A DNA stretch of 59,104 nucleotides from an uncultured Pseudomonadales bacterium (GTDB lineage: Bacteria; Pseudomonadota; Gammaproteobacteria; Pseudomonadales; Porticoccaceae), in NCBI GenBank assembly GCA_905478975.1, contig CAJQKW010000028.1, positions 1-59,104 on the forward strand. Direction: 5' to 3'. How positions within the stretch are numbered: the stretch's first letter is position 1; each line of letters opens with the position of its first letter. The translations under genes and the position numbers were made by a program. The notes beneath the pieces were generated by a model, which saw only the letters and a list, made by a program, of their open reading frames with translations, searched no databases and was not told the origin of the DNA. This document shows, in pieces, positions 19,565 through 28,711 of this stretch.

Positions 19565-19643
19565 GAATCTTTTCAACCTCTGCGTTAAAACGTTTTTACT
19601 CTCAGTTAGCGGCCCAGCTATAAAAAACTGTAAGCCAACTTAC

Positions 19644-19829
19644 TCAGCGCAAGAAAAATAGTGCTACGGCACCTAGGGTCATGCTCAACAGACCGATGCG
19701 GCGCATCTGCCGATCATCCACTGTGGCGATAACCTCAACCATGCCGCGCCATCTAGACGGCGACAAAAAAGGCATGATCCCCTCTAATACCAACATTAGG
19801 CAAATTGCTGTGGCTATATCTTTAAGCAT
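19644..19829 (-). CDS. DUF2065 (YjeT-like) small membrane protein
   Basis: This 61-residue protein has two hydrophobic helices: ATAICLMLVLEGIMPFLSP at the start and IGLLSMTLGAVALFFLR at the end. A hydrophilic middle contains RRIG. It matches the E. coli YjeT pattern (LVLEG-x-P-x-L-x-P, then L-R-R-x-G). Function is unknown, but it is conserved between hflC and purA. An upstream in-frame ATG at 19871 lies inside a terminator stem, so the internal ATG is used. The ribosome site is weak. Confidence 0.8.
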   Translation of the reverse strand: MLKDIATAICLMLVLEGIMPFLSPSRWRGMVEVIATVDDRQMRRIGLLSMTLGAVALFFLR

Positions 19830-19871
19830 ATTTAACACGACCCAAAATAAAACGCCCCAAAATCGGCACAA

Positions 19872-19896
19872 AAAAACCGGGACGGGCCCGGTTTTT
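19872..19896 (-). terminator. GC-rich terminator or attenuator upstream of DUF2065-hisZ-purA
   Basis: AAAAACCGGG (19872-19881) pairs with CCCGGTTTTT (19887-19896) over a 5-nt loop. On the minus strand it is followed by further U residues. It lies 42 nt before the DUF2065 ATG and 131 nt beyond hflC, after another terminator. It may therefore back up hflC termination or attenuate the downstream operon. Confidence 0.85.
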
Positions 19897-19954
19897 CGAT
19901 TTTAGCAAAGTCACCATCAATGTGGCAGGAGTTTTTACGCTAATTAGGCTAAAT

Positions 19955-19978
19955 GGCATTTAACTGAACTTAAATGCC
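19955..19978. other. Intergenic hairpin between the two terminators
   Basis: GGCATTTAA (19955-19963) and TTAAATGCC (19970-19978) form a perfect 9-bp stem with a 6-nt loop. AGGCT and AGCCT extend it after small internal loops. It has no U-tract, and lies between the two minus-strand terminators. Confidence 0.6.
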
Positions 19979-20007
19979 CCATACAGCCTAAATAAGGTGA
20001 AAAAACC

Positions 20008-20032
20008 AATAATCGGCACAGGGCCGATTATT
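20008..20032 (-). terminator. Terminator at the end of hflC
   Basis: AATAATCGGC (20008-20017) pairs with GCCGATTATT (20023-20032) across a 5-nt loop. The minus-strand transcript continues with GGUUUUUU. The stem overlaps the hflC stop codon (20028-20030). Confidence 0.85.
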
Positions 20033-20897
20033 TGCCGCCTTGATTTTGCAGGTACTTAAAGAAGTCACTGTCTGGCGCCACAAGCATCACGTCGCCCTTA
20101 TTGGAAAACGAGTTCTTGTAAGCATTGAGACTACGCACAAAGGAGTAGAACTCTGGATCCTGCTGATAGGCGTCGGCGTAAATACCTGCCGCCTCAGCAT
20201 CTCCAGTACCGCGCAGCTGCTCTGCGTCACGGTAGGCATTGGCCAGCTCAATGGTGCGCTCGCGATCGGCCGAAGCACGAATCCGCTCGGCTTTTTCCTT
20301 ACCCGTAGAACGCAGTTCCGTCGCTTCTTTCTCACGCTCGGCGGTCATACGTCTAAATACTTGACTGCTCACTTCCTGAGGAAGGTCGATTCGCTTAACT
20401 CGAACATCGACTACTTCAATACCCAGACTGCCGAGTACTGACTCATTCAGATCAGAGGTAATATCTTCCATCAGCGCATCGCGCTCACCAGAGACCACTT
20501 CGTGCAGAGTACGAGTACCAAACTGATTTCGCAGTCCGTTGTTAACACGATTGGCCAGACGGTTGCGGGCTACAGTTTCAACACCACCGGTGGCCTTGTA
20601 GTAGGTCTCAACATTGGCTATGCGCCACTTGGCGTAGGAGTCAACGATCAGACGCTTCTTCTCAACAGTGAAGAAACTGGCTGGCTGTGCATCGACAGTC
20701 AAAACCCGCGCATCAAACAGACGAACATCGTCGGCAAATGGCATTTTGATATGTAGACCCGGCTGAATATCCGCTTCAATCAGACGTCCAAAGCGCAATT
20801 TAACACCGCGTTCGGTTTCGCTAACGACATAGAGTGTGCTGCTGGCCACCATTAACAAAATAGCGACGACAATTACCGACTTTAATAAATTGTTCAT
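20028..20897 (-). CDS. hflC: HflC, SPFH-domain regulator of FtsH protease
   Basis: This 289-residue inner-membrane protein has one N-terminal transmembrane segment (VIVVAILLMVASSTLYVV) and a periplasmic SPFH/band-7 domain. It continues with a long alanine- and glutamate-rich helix (ADRERTIELANAYRDAEQLRGTGDAEA). With HflK it forms the cage that modulates FtsH. Its ATG overlaps the end of hflK (ATGA). The order hflX-hflK-hflC matches other gammaproteobacteria. Confidence 0.97.
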   Translation of the reverse strand: MNNLLKSVIVVAILLMVASSTLYVVSETERGVKLRFGRLIEADIQPGLHIKMPFADDVRLFDARVLTVDAQPASFFTVEKKRLIVDSYAKWRIANVETYYKATGGVETVARNRLANRVNNGLRNQFGTRTLHEVVSGERDALMEDITSDLNESVLGSLGIEVVDVRVKRIDLPQEVSSQVFRRMTAEREKEATELRSTGKEKAERIRASADRERTIELANAYRDAEQLRGTGDAEAAGIYADAYQQDPEFYSFVRSLNAYKNSFSNKGDVMLVAPDSDFFKYLQNQGGK

Positions 20898-22024
20898 CGT
20901 CTTCTCTCCATTGATGTGGGCTCTACGTTACGCTGCAACTTCTCCAGCACCTGGTTGGTAATTCGATCAATCATCTGGCCATTGCCCTCATCGGATCTAA
21001 GCTTCGACTGGCTGCCCTCTTGAATCAACTTATCCAGTGGCAGATAGAGCATATTGTTGCCACTCTCAGTGTCCACCAGAATCTTGGTGCTGTTCATCAT
21101 CACTTTCTCAACTGCATCTATATAGAGACGATCTCGAGTCACCTTCGGCGCTTTGGCGTATTCTATATACAGGTTAGTAAAGCGCTGCGCTTCACCCTCT
21201 GCTTTCGAGACTACCTGAGACTTATAAGCACCGGCCTCTTCACGCATACGCTGAGCGGCACCGCGGGCTTCAGGAATAATGCCATTGGAATAGGACTGCG
21301 CTTCGTTGACCAGTCGCTCGAGATCTTCTCGGGCCTTGATCACGTCATCATAGGCAGACTTGACCTCATTCGGGGGTCGCGCCTCTTCGATGTTGATCTT
21401 CACCACGTTGATTCCACTTCTGTAGTTATTCAGCAGAGTCTGTAGCTTTTCAGCCGTCGAGATAGCAATCTGTTCACGGCCAGTGGAGATAACCCCATCG
21501 AGACCGGTGCTGCCGACGACATGGCGCAGGGCGCTGTCAGTGGCATGCTTAAGACTGGTCTCTGGATCGCGAATATTGAGTACAAAAGCCTTGGCGTCTT
21601 CGATGTTGTACTGAACGGTCAGGGAGATTTCGACAATATTCTCATCCTGAGTCAGCATCAGACCGCGGGCCGAGTACTGTCGCTCTTCGGTGACACGTAC
21701 GGTGTAAACCTTATCAATTAACTTGGGGTTCCACTGCAGACCTGAACCCAGAGTGTCGTGATACTTACCCAGACGCAAAACAACCGCCTGCTCTTTCTCA
21801 TCGACCTGGTAGAAGCCCATCAGTCCCCAGAGGACCAGCAGTACTACAACCACGATTGGGAGTAAATTTTTGCCATCAGGTGCGCCGGATCCATTTGATC
21901 CACCGCCAAAACTGCTGAATTTTTTCTTGAGTTGGTTGAGCGCTTCATCGAGATCTGGCGGGCCGTCATTGCCGCGTTTTCCACCCCATGGGTCCTTGCC
22001 ACCACCCGGTTCATTCCAGGCCAT
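20894..22024 (-). CDS. hflK: HflK, SPFH-domain regulator of FtsH protease
   Basis: This is a 376-residue partner of HflC. The glycine-rich N-terminus (MAWNEPGGGKDPWGGKRG) is typical of HflK. A transmembrane helix, LLPIVVVVLLVLWGLMGFYQV, follows at about residues 56-76, then the band-7 domain and a helical tail. The frame extends to an ATG at 22084. The internal ATG at 22024 is chosen because it has a GGAG site and gives the canonical N-terminus. Confidence 0.97.
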   Translation of the reverse strand: MAWNEPGGGKDPWGGKRGNDGPPDLDEALNQLKKKFSSFGGGSNGSGAPDGKNLLPIVVVVLLVLWGLMGFYQVDEKEQAVVLRLGKYHDTLGSGLQWNPKLIDKVYTVRVTEERQYSARGLMLTQDENIVEISLTVQYNIEDAKAFVLNIRDPETSLKHATDSALRHVVGSTGLDGVISTGREQIAISTAEKLQTLLNNYRSGINVVKINIEEARPPNEVKSAYDDVIKAREDLERLVNEAQSYSNGIIPEARGAAQRMREEAGAYKSQVVSKAEGEAQRFTNLYIEYAKAPKVTRDRLYIDAVEKVMMNSTKILVDTESGNNMLYLPLDKLIQEGSQSKLRSDEGNGQMIDRITNQVLEKLQRNVEPTSMERRR

Positions 22025-22053
22025 AATTATTCTCCAATTTAAGTAATTGTCTC

Positions 22054-22082
22054 GCCGGCGTCTAAACGATTTTAGCGCCGGC
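22054..22082. other. Strong hairpin in the hflX-hflK gap
   Basis: GCCGGCG-T-CTAAA (22054-22066) pairs with TTTAG-CGCCGGC (22071-22082), a 12-bp stem with one bulged base and a CGAT loop. No U-tract follows on either strand, so it is not a classic terminator. It could be an mRNA processing or stability element between hflX and hflK. Confidence 0.6.
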
Positions 22083-22111
22083 ATAATTCTAAAGCCTTTG
22101 GCCTCAACTAG

Positions 22112-23407
22112 CTACAGTGTCACCAAATCGTCTAAATTCAATCCCGAACTCTTAATCAAGCGTAAGAAATCGATCTCTGAAAGCTTGACCTCTAGGTTAA
22201 TACAACCGTTTTCGTCGACCTGTTCATCTAATACGGCTTTGTGACTATAAAGGGATGCACGCAGAGCACCCTGATCCGGTTTTAAACGCAGGGTTTTATG
22301 TACAAACTCTCCCGGCAAGCGCTCCGCCACAGCCTGCAACAACAGATCCAGACCTTCATTATTCAGTGCTGACAACCACACTGCCACTGGCTGACCCTCG
22401 GCATTGCGGTCAATACGCGCGGTAAAGTCCTCGAGCAGATCTACTTTGTTGTAGACCATTAGGGTCGGCAACTTGTGCGCGTCAATTTCTTTCAGCACTT
22501 CTTCGACGCGTTTAATGTTGGTGGCGCGATCCTCTGCCGCTGCGTCGATCACATGCAATAGCAGGGTAGCGTTAGCCGCCTCTTCCAAGGTGGCGCGAAA
22601 GGCATCCACCAAGCGGTGAGGCAAATGGCTGATAAAGCCCACGGTGTCGGCAAACACAACCTGGCCCTGTTCCGGCACTTCAAGCTTGCGCATGGTGGGG
22701 TCGAGGGTGGCAAAAAGCTGGTTGGCGACAAACACATCAGACCGGGTGAGGTTGTTAAACAATGTCGACTTACCGGCGTTGGTATAGCCCACTAATGAGA
22801 CAGCTGGCACCTCGGCTCGGACTCTGGCACGACGTCCCTGGGCCCGCTGCTTGCGCACTTTTAACAGGCGACCTTGGATCGACTTGATACGATCGCGAAC
22901 CATACGGCGATCTGACTCGAGCTGCGTTTCACCGGGACCGCGCATACCAATACCGCCGCGCTGGCGCTCAAGGTGAGTCCAACCGCGCACCAGTCGTGTC
23001 GACAGATGTTGCAACTGGGCCAACTCAACTTGCAGTTTGCCCTCATGGGTGCGGGCGCGCTGAGCAAAAATATCGAGAATCAGACCGGTGCGATCCAGCA
23101 CCCGACACTTGAGTTCGGCTTCAATATTGCGTTCTTGGCTGGGGGACAGATTGTGGTTAAAGATAACCAGCTCGGCACTGTGGCTATTAACTGCCGCGGC
23201 AATTTCTTCGAGCTTGCCGGTGCCGACAAATAATTTGGCGTGGGGAGCGGAGCGGGAGCCAGTGATAAACTCCACTGGATCGCCGCCCGCAGATAAGACT
23301 AATTCTTCAAACTCCCTCGGATCTTCAGGTTCGGACTCACTCTGCAATTTTAAATGAACAAGAATCGCTCGCTCCCCAAATTCGGGTCGTTCAAAAAATA
23401 ATGTCAC
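22112..23407 (-). CDS. hflX: Ribosome-associated GTPase HflX
   Basis: This 431-residue GTPase has the HflX N-terminal domain (FNHNLSPSQERNIEAEL, then LDRTGLILDIFAQRARTHEGKLQVELAQL). A GMRGPGETQLE segment precedes the G domain with GYTNAGKSTLFN (G1), DTVGFI (G3) and YNKVDL (G4). HflX splits or rescues stalled ribosomes in E. coli. It follows hfq by 5 nt, the usual hfq-hflX arrangement. Confidence 0.97.
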   Translation of the reverse strand: MTLFFERPEFGERAILVHLKLQSESEPEDPREFEELVLSAGGDPVEFITGSRSAPHAKLFVGTGKLEEIAAAVNSHSAELVIFNHNLSPSQERNIEAELKCRVLDRTGLILDIFAQRARTHEGKLQVELAQLQHLSTRLVRGWTHLERQRGGIGMRGPGETQLESDRRMVRDRIKSIQGRLLKVRKQRAQGRRARVRAEVPAVSLVGYTNAGKSTLFNNLTRSDVFVANQLFATLDPTMRKLEVPEQGQVVFADTVGFISHLPHRLVDAFRATLEEAANATLLLHVIDAAAEDRATNIKRVEEVLKEIDAHKLPTLMVYNKVDLLEDFTARIDRNAEGQPVAVWLSALNNEGLDLLLQAVAERLPGEFVHKTLRLKPDQGALRASLYSHKAVLDEQVDENGCINLEVKLSEIDFLRLIKSSGLNLDDLVTL

Positions 23408-23412
23408 TCTAT

Positions 23413-23700
23413 TTAATAATCGTCAGCGTAGTTTCCGCCATCGTCGTCAAAACCACCCTGAGCAGGGGTTCCCGCTGCGCCAGAGGTTGGCAGTTTAACT
23501 ACACGTGATGGGACAATTGTCGATATAGCGTGCTTGTAAACCATTTGGCTAACAGTGTTTTTTAGCAGCACTACAAACTGATCGAATGATTCTACCTGTC
23601 CCTGTAACTTGATTCCGTTAACCAAAAAGATGGACACCGGGATGCGTTCTTTCCTTAACACATTAAGAAAAGGGTCTTGTAAGTTATGCCCTTTTGACAT
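23413..23700 (-). CDS. hfq: RNA chaperone Hfq
   Basis: This 95-residue Sm-like hexameric RNA chaperone has the N-terminal [26 protein letters not shown] stretch, with the proximal-face residues, and the Sm2 VYKHAIST motif. It has a short, acidic C-terminal tail ([12 protein letters not shown]). It mediates sRNA-mRNA pairing. The start is set by a strong AAGGAG site. The 104-nt gap from miaA may contain its own promoter, although I could not fix one. Confidence 0.99.
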   Translation of the reverse strand: MSKGHNLQDPFLNVLRKERIPVSIFLVNGIKLQGQVESFDQFVVLLKNTVSQMVYKHAISTIVPSRVVKLPTSGAAGTPAQGGFDDDGGNYADDY

Positions 23701-23804
23701 TTATACTTCTCCTTATTAATTAAATAAAGCCGCCATTCCAGCAGCAAAAATGCAAGTCAAACTTGACCTGCAACGACATCACGAACATTGACTGCCAACT
23801 TTCA

Positions 23805-24794
23805 TTAACTTTCCATGTTGCTTGTGTATATGGGCGCTGACGGCAGTTTTTTCAAGGCCAGCTGACAAATATTATTGACGGACAGTAGTTCCGTCTCATT
23901 ATCCACTTCTATTTCGCAACTAGACGGCCAGTTTCTCAACCAAGTAATCTGTCTTTTCGCGAGCTGCCGAGTAGCAATAATGCCTTTCTCCACCGCCTCA
24001 TCTAAGCCGCACTGCCCCTGCAAGTGCTGCCACAGCTGACGATAGCCCACTGAGCGGATCGCCGGCAGATCTTCATGGAGATCCCCGCGCTGAAACAATG
24101 CCCGGACTTCCGCCTCAAACCCAGCGTCCATCATCTTACGGAACCTATAGTCTATACGATCATGGATAAGCTTTCGATTATTTGGCAGCAAAGCAATTTG
24201 TTTAATTCCGTAGTGTTCGGCAACACCACCGATATTTGGTTCACGGCGCAGGGTCGACATAGGGACACCGCTGATTCTATAGACTTCTAAAGCTCGCTGA
24301 ATACGTTGGGAATGATTGGGGTGCAGACTGGCGGCGCTCTCGGGATCCACGGCACGCAATTGTTCATGCACCGAGGCCCAGCCAAAGTCTTCTGCCTGCT
24401 TCAGTATCTCCGCGCGAATATCGGCATCCGCTGATGGCATATCCGACAACCCCTCAAGCAACGCCTTAAAATAGAGCATGGTGCCGCCCACCAGCAGGGG
24501 GATTTTTCCCCTGCTGCTAATCTCTGCCATCTCGCGGGTGGCGTCGGCAATAAAGTCCGCCGCGGAATAGGTTTCCAAGGGGTCAAGAATATCGATCAAA
24601 CGATGGGGAGCGGCTGCCAGGGTTGCCCTATCCGGTTTAGCGCTGCCAATATCCAGCTGCCGATAAATCTGCGCTGAATCCACATTGATCAACTCAACCG
24701 GAAGGTGCTCTTGCAAGGCGATAGCGAGATCGGTCTTGCCGCTGGCGGTGGGACCCATCACAAAGATTGCCGGTGGCCGCTCGGTGCTTGCCAC
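23805..24794 (-). CDS. miaA: tRNA dimethylallyltransferase
   Basis: This 329-residue enzyme adds a dimethylallyl group to A37 of tRNAs reading UNN codons. The P-loop [11 protein letters not shown], the DSAQIYR segment, HRLIDI and the later QRIQRALEV and [14 protein letters not shown] motifs are diagnostic. It lies 4 nt after mutL. The mutL-miaA-hfq-hflX order is conserved in gammaproteobacteria. Confidence 0.98.
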   Translation of the reverse strand: MASTERPPAIFVMGPTASGKTDLAIALQEHLPVELINVDSAQIYRQLDIGSAKPDRATLAAAPHRLIDILDPLETYSAADFIADATREMAEISSRGKIPLLVGGTMLYFKALLEGLSDMPSADADIRAEILKQAEDFGWASVHEQLRAVDPESAASLHPNHSQRIQRALEVYRISGVPMSTLRREPNIGGVAEHYGIKQIALLPNNRKLIHDRIDYRFRKMMDAGFEAEVRALFQRGDLHEDLPAIRSVGYRQLWQHLQGQCGLDEAVEKGIIATRQLAKRQITWLRNWPSSCEIEVDNETELLSVNNICQLALKKLPSAPIYTSNMES

Positions 24795-24798
24795 GGTA

Positions 24799-26652
24799 TT
24801 AACGCCCTCTCAAAAACAGTTTGTCGAGTTGATCGAGAGTCAACTGGGACCAGGTGGGTCGCCCATGGTTGCACTGGCCGCTGCGCTCAGTGGCTTCCAT
24901 ATCCCGCAACAGTGCATTCATTTCCGGAATACTCAGTTTGCGATTGGCACGCACCGAACCATGACAGGCCATGGTCGAGAGAATTTCATTGATATGGTCT
25001 CGAATGCGCTCCGAGTTGCCGTGTTCGAGTAGATCCGAGAGTACATCACGCAATAGCGCTTCCACTTCCGAGCCGCGCAGAATTGCCGGAATTTCTCTGA
25101 CGATAACACTCTCGGCTGCCGCCCGCTCGACGACAAAACCGAGCTTGGTAAAGACTTCATTGTGCTGTTCCGCGGCATCCGCTTCACGCTGACTGACGGC
25201 AAGGCTCTCTGGGACTAGTAGAGGCTGAGAAATTAATCCCTGATCATCAAAGGCCCCTTTCATGCGCTCATAGGTAATACGCTCATGAGCAGCGTGCATA
25301 TCCACAATAATCAAACCCTCGCGGTTCTCTGCAAGAATGTAGATGCCTTTTAATTGCGCAATAGCGTAACCCAGCGGTGGAATATCCTGCTGATCGCCGA
25401 GAGGGTTAGCAGACTCCGGCAGGTTAATCCCGTTTGTAGAATAGAGACTCTGGTAGTTTTTCATTGATCCAGCTGAACCGGACATAGCGCCAGATGAACC
25501 GCCTCCAGAATGGGGCCGCGAGGAAAACTGCATCGCTGGCTGGGATTGCGGTGCCGCCTGCCAGTCCGGAGAAGGCTGATTGACCATACCAGGCAAGGGT
25601 TCGCCATCTTCAGCAAGTTCACCAGGACTATTTGACTGCAAATGATCCTGGGGACGATCTTCGGCCAGAGCTTTCTTTAAGGTGCTGGAGATAAAACTAT
25701 GAATCGAGCCACTTTCGCGAAAGCGCACCTCGTGCTTGGTGGGGTGTACATTGACATCCACATCCGCCGGGGTGATTTCAAGAAACAGTACAAAGGCCGG
25801 ATGGCGGCCGTGATAGAGCACATCCTGATAGGCCTGGCGCACGGCGTGGGACACTACCTTGTCGCGAATACAGCGACCATTGACAAAAAAGTGCTGCAAA
25901 TCTGCCTGACTGCGGGAAAAAGTCGGCAGCCCAATCCAACCCCAAAGACGCAGACCGGGACGGACATTGTCCACATAGAGTGCCTGTTCCATAAAGGTGG
26001 TGCCGCAGATATCCGCAACGCGCTTTTCCTGTTCCATCTGGGTTTTGGCGGGCCGCAAGCTGATTTGGGCGCGTTGGTTATGGCGCAGATTAAAGGCCAC
26101 ATCAAAGCGGCTCAGAGCGAGCTTTTTAATACTGTCATCGATGCGGTTATATTCAGTTTTTTCGGTGCGCAAAAATTTACGCCGCGCCGGAGTATTGAAG
26201 AACAGATCCCGCACTTCAACGCTAGTACCCTGGGGATGAGAGGCTGGCGTCACTTCAACCTGCATATCACGGCCTTCAGAGATCGCTTTCCAGGCACTGC
26301 CATCGCCGTTATTAGAGGTCAGGCTGAGACGCGACACCGAGGCGATACTGGCCAGGGCTTCGCCGCGAAAACCGAGAGTGGCCACCGCTTCAAGATCTTC
26401 CAGGTCATCAATTTTGCTGGTTGCGTGACGACTTAGGGCCAGGGCCAGATCATCGTGACCAATGCCACCGCCATCGTCGCGAATACGGATTAGCTTAACC
26501 CCGCCCTGCTCAATATCGATTTCAATACTCTGGGCACCGGCGTCGAGGCTATTTTCCACTAGCTCTTTAAGCACTGAGGCGGGACGCTCCACCACTTCAC
26601 CGGCGGCAATCTGATTGGCCAACTGCGGGCTGAGAATTTTGATCACGGACAT
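24799..26652 (-). CDS. mutL: DNA mismatch repair protein MutL with endonuclease-type motif
   Basis: This 617-residue protein has an N-terminal GHKL ATPase ([28 protein letters not shown]) and a Ser/Gly/Gln-rich linker at about residues 330-410. The C-terminal dimerisation domain contains D451-M-H-A-A-H-E457-R-I-T-Y-E462, which fits the endonuclease pattern DQHA(x)2E(x)4E with Met for Gln. That suggests a nicking MutL of the MutH-independent type, as in Pseudomonas, not E. coli-type MutL. Late cysteine/histidine segments ([23 protein letters not shown]) fit the zinc-binding C-terminus. Confidence 0.97.
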   Translation of the reverse strand: MSVIKILSPQLANQIAAGEVVERPASVLKELVENSLDAGAQSIEIDIEQGGVKLIRIRDDGGGIGHDDLALALSRHATSKIDDLEDLEAVATLGFRGEALASIASVSRLSLTSNNGDGSAWKAISEGRDMQVEVTPASHPQGTSVEVRDLFFNTPARRKFLRTEKTEYNRIDDSIKKLALSRFDVAFNLRHNQRAQISLRPAKTQMEQEKRVADICGTTFMEQALYVDNVRPGLRLWGWIGLPTFSRSQADLQHFFVNGRCIRDKVVSHAVRQAYQDVLYHGRHPAFVLFLEITPADVDVNVHPTKHEVRFRESGSIHSFISSTLKKALAEDRPQDHLQSNSPGELAEDGEPLPGMVNQPSPDWQAAPQSQPAMQFSSRPHSGGGSSGAMSGSAGSMKNYQSLYSTNGINLPESANPLGDQQDIPPLGYAIAQLKGIYILAENREGLIIVDMHAAHERITYERMKGAFDDQGLISQPLLVPESLAVSQREADAAEQHNEVFTKLGFVVERAAAESVIVREIPAILRGSEVEALLRDVLSDLLEHGNSERIRDHINEILSTMACHGSVRANRKLSIPEMNALLRDMEATERSGQCNHGRPTWSQLTLDQLDKLFLRGR

Positions 26653-26743
26653 ATTCGGTGGCCTTTATTTTGCGTGTTGGCGGTGTATTAGCGGCCTGTT
26701 AAAAGCGGAATCGTTGTCGAGTCTGCGGTAATGTTCCCAGATA

Positions 26744-28117
26744 TTATCCGGTGGGAATCATTATTTTCTGGCCGACCTTGATGGTGCTGGAACGCATTTT
26801 ATTATAGCTCAATATACGTTTCACCGAGGTGTTATAGCGCTGAGCTATACCGGATAAGGTATCGCCCCGCGCAATCACATAGGTGCGCACTCTGGACCTT
26901 TTCTTCGCCGCAATAGAGCTGCCAGCAGGGGGATGATCGGTAAAATAATCTGCCAGGCCAGCATATATGGCCTGGGCCATCCTCTGCTGATAGGCACCAT
27001 TACTGAGACGACTGGCCTCAGTGGGATTGGAGATAAACCCGGTTTCAATTAACAGGGAGGGAATGTCTGGCGACTTGAGCACCAGAAAACCGGCTTGCTC
27101 CACCTTCTTTTTATGCAGCCGCGCCACCCCACCCATGTTTTTCAACACATAGTCACCGGCATCTAAACTGCTGCTCAGGGTCGCGGTCATGGACAGATCC
27201 AGCAACACTTCGGCCAGGGCATCGTCTTTGTCATCGAGACTCAGAGAGCCAGCACCACCGATCAGATCGGCACGGTTTTCCTTGCCCGCTAAATAACGCG
27301 CCGCTTCACTGGTCGCGCCTCTGGTTGAGAGGGCATAAACCGACGCGCCGTTGGCTTTCGGGTTGGTGAAAGCATCGGCGTGGATAGAGATAAAGAAATC
27401 AGCGCGCTTGTCATGGGCTATAGCGGTGCGCTTGCGATGCGCCAGATAATAGTCACCGGTGCGCACTAGCACGCCGGTAAAGTCTGCATCTTTATCAAAT
27501 AGGCGCTCAATTCGCCGAGCAATCTGAAGGGCAACTACCTTTTCCCGAACCTTTTTCGGGCCAAGGGCACCGGGATCTTCACCGCCATGGCCGGCGTCGA
27601 TGGCGATAACAATGGGACGATTATCCACCGGCACCACTTTGCTAACCGGCTTGGTGGCGCGCACTTTTTTGTCGTAGATATCCACAACCAACCTATCGCC
27701 GTACTGCTCATAGGCTTTTAGGGTGAAGCTTTTAACCGTCACAGGCTCTTTAAGGTCAAACACCAAGCGTAGGTCGGCACTGCCGCGCAAGCCTGAACGC
27801 ATGGCGGCAATCGGCGTGGAGGCGACATCGAGGCTCTCAAAACTGGTTTTAAGTTTGGTGTTTTTAATATCGATAACCAGACGATTAGGGTTATCTAGGG
27901 TAAAGACCTTATGTTCAACAGGGCCACTGAGATCCAGCACTAGACGAGTGTTATCTGGCGCACGCCAGAGTCTCACGCTATCTACCTCAGCGCCATAACT
28001 GGGGCTGATCCAGAGCATTGCCAGACAGGCTATAAGCCAGCCTGCCTGAGCGCGGCTTTTGAATACTGCAGCGCATTTAAATACTAAAGTGCTTTTAGTC
28101 CGCACTGATAACCCCAT
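26744..28117 (-). CDS. amiB: N-acetylmuramoyl-L-alanine amidase, AmiB/AmiC type with LysM
   Basis: This 457-residue exported hydrolase cleaves the amide between MurNAc and the stem peptide during daughter-cell separation. A signal peptide ends near SYGA at about residue 43. An AMIN domain follows at about 45-145. The zinc amidase_3 domain is at about 170-400 (IAIDAGHGGEDPGA, SIHADAF, LIETGFISN). The C-terminal LysM is at about 410-455 (YVIARGDTLSGIAQRYN). The start overlaps the tsaE end by 23 nt. A long positively charged n-region makes the exact start uncertain. Confidence 0.95.
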   Translation of the reverse strand: MGLSVRTKSTLVFKCAAVFKSRAQAGWLIACLAMLWISPSYGAEVDSVRLWRAPDNTRLVLDLSGPVEHKVFTLDNPNRLVIDIKNTKLKTSFESLDVASTPIAAMRSGLRGSADLRLVFDLKEPVTVKSFTLKAYEQYGDRLVVDIYDKKVRATKPVSKVVPVDNRPIVIAIDAGHGGEDPGALGPKKVREKVVALQIARRIERLFDKDADFTGVLVRTGDYYLAHRKRTAIAHDKRADFFISIHADAFTNPKANGASVYALSTRGATSEAARYLAGKENRADLIGGAGSLSLDDKDDALAEVLLDLSMTATLSSSLDAGDYVLKNMGGVARLHKKKVEQAGFLVLKSPDIPSLLIETGFISNPTEASRLSNGAYQQRMAQAIYAGLADYFTDHPPAGSSIAAKKRSRVRTYVIARGDTLSGIAQRYNTSVKRILSYNKMRSSTIKVGQKIMIPTG

Positions 28118-28658
28118 TGGTTTCTCTATCGAGCTGAGAAATTATTATTTTGGCCAGCGCCCTGTGCCCACTTAAAGTCAATTTACGACCCTCATTGAGC
28201 TGCACAATTTCAATCAACATATCCGCTTCAGGCAAAAATCCGGCACCTCGTTCTGGCCATTCTACCAAGCACAGCCGCGACTCCACCAGATAATCTCGAA
28301 AACCCATATATTCCAGCTCTTCCGGGTCTTGCAATCGATAGAAGTCAAAATGGCAAACCTGGCCCATGGCAAGGTCATAGGGTTCGACCAAGGTGTAGGT
28401 CGGACTTTTAACCGCGCCTATATGACCCAAGCCAGTTAATACGCCACGGCTCAGGGTTGTCTTGCCCGCACCCAGGTCACCTTGCAGGGCAATCAATAGA
28501 GCGGGCTCTGAAGCCTTTACTGGATGATCATTCAGCAGAGTGTTTTTAAGCGCCCAGCTAATCGCCGCAGCAATGCGAGTGCCAAACTGCAGCATTGCCG
28601 CTTCATCGATTAACTCTAGAGTAAATTCTAGAGCAAGTTGGGTTTCTCTCTCAGTCAC
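28095..28658 (-). CDS. tsaE: tRNA threonylcarbamoyladenosine biosynthesis ATPase TsaE
   Basis: This 187-residue P-loop ATPase works with TsaB and TsaD to make t6A37 on tRNA. The Walker A is GDLGAGKTTLSRG. KSPTYTLVEPY and the HFDFYRL and VEWPERG motifs follow and are diagnostic. It is a little longer than the roughly 155 residues usual for the family, owing to an N-terminal extension of about 25 residues and an insert before the P-loop. Its 3' end overlaps amiB, the usual neighbour. Confidence 0.97.
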   Translation of the reverse strand: MTERETQLALEFTLELIDEAAMLQFGTRIAAAISWALKNTLLNDHPVKASEPALLIALQGDLGAGKTTLSRGVLTGLGHIGAVKSPTYTLVEPYDLAMGQVCHFDFYRLQDPEELEYMGFRDYLVESRLCLVEWPERGAGFLPEADMLIEIVQLNEGRKLTLSGHRALAKIIISQLDRETNGVISAD

Positions 28659-28711
28659 CAGACTGCACTCTCATCTTTTTATAGTGTTTTTAGGCACTTG
28701 CTATAAAAGCT

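Noticed and set aside
19830-19871. A longer DUF2065 protein starting at the ATG at 19871
   Set aside because: That ATG touches the terminator stem and adds 14 residues not seen in the family.
19861-20020. A MITE or other small mobile element flanked by AATCGGCACA direct repeats
   Set aside because: There are no terminal inverted repeats. Each copy is part of, or next to, a terminator stem, which explains it better.
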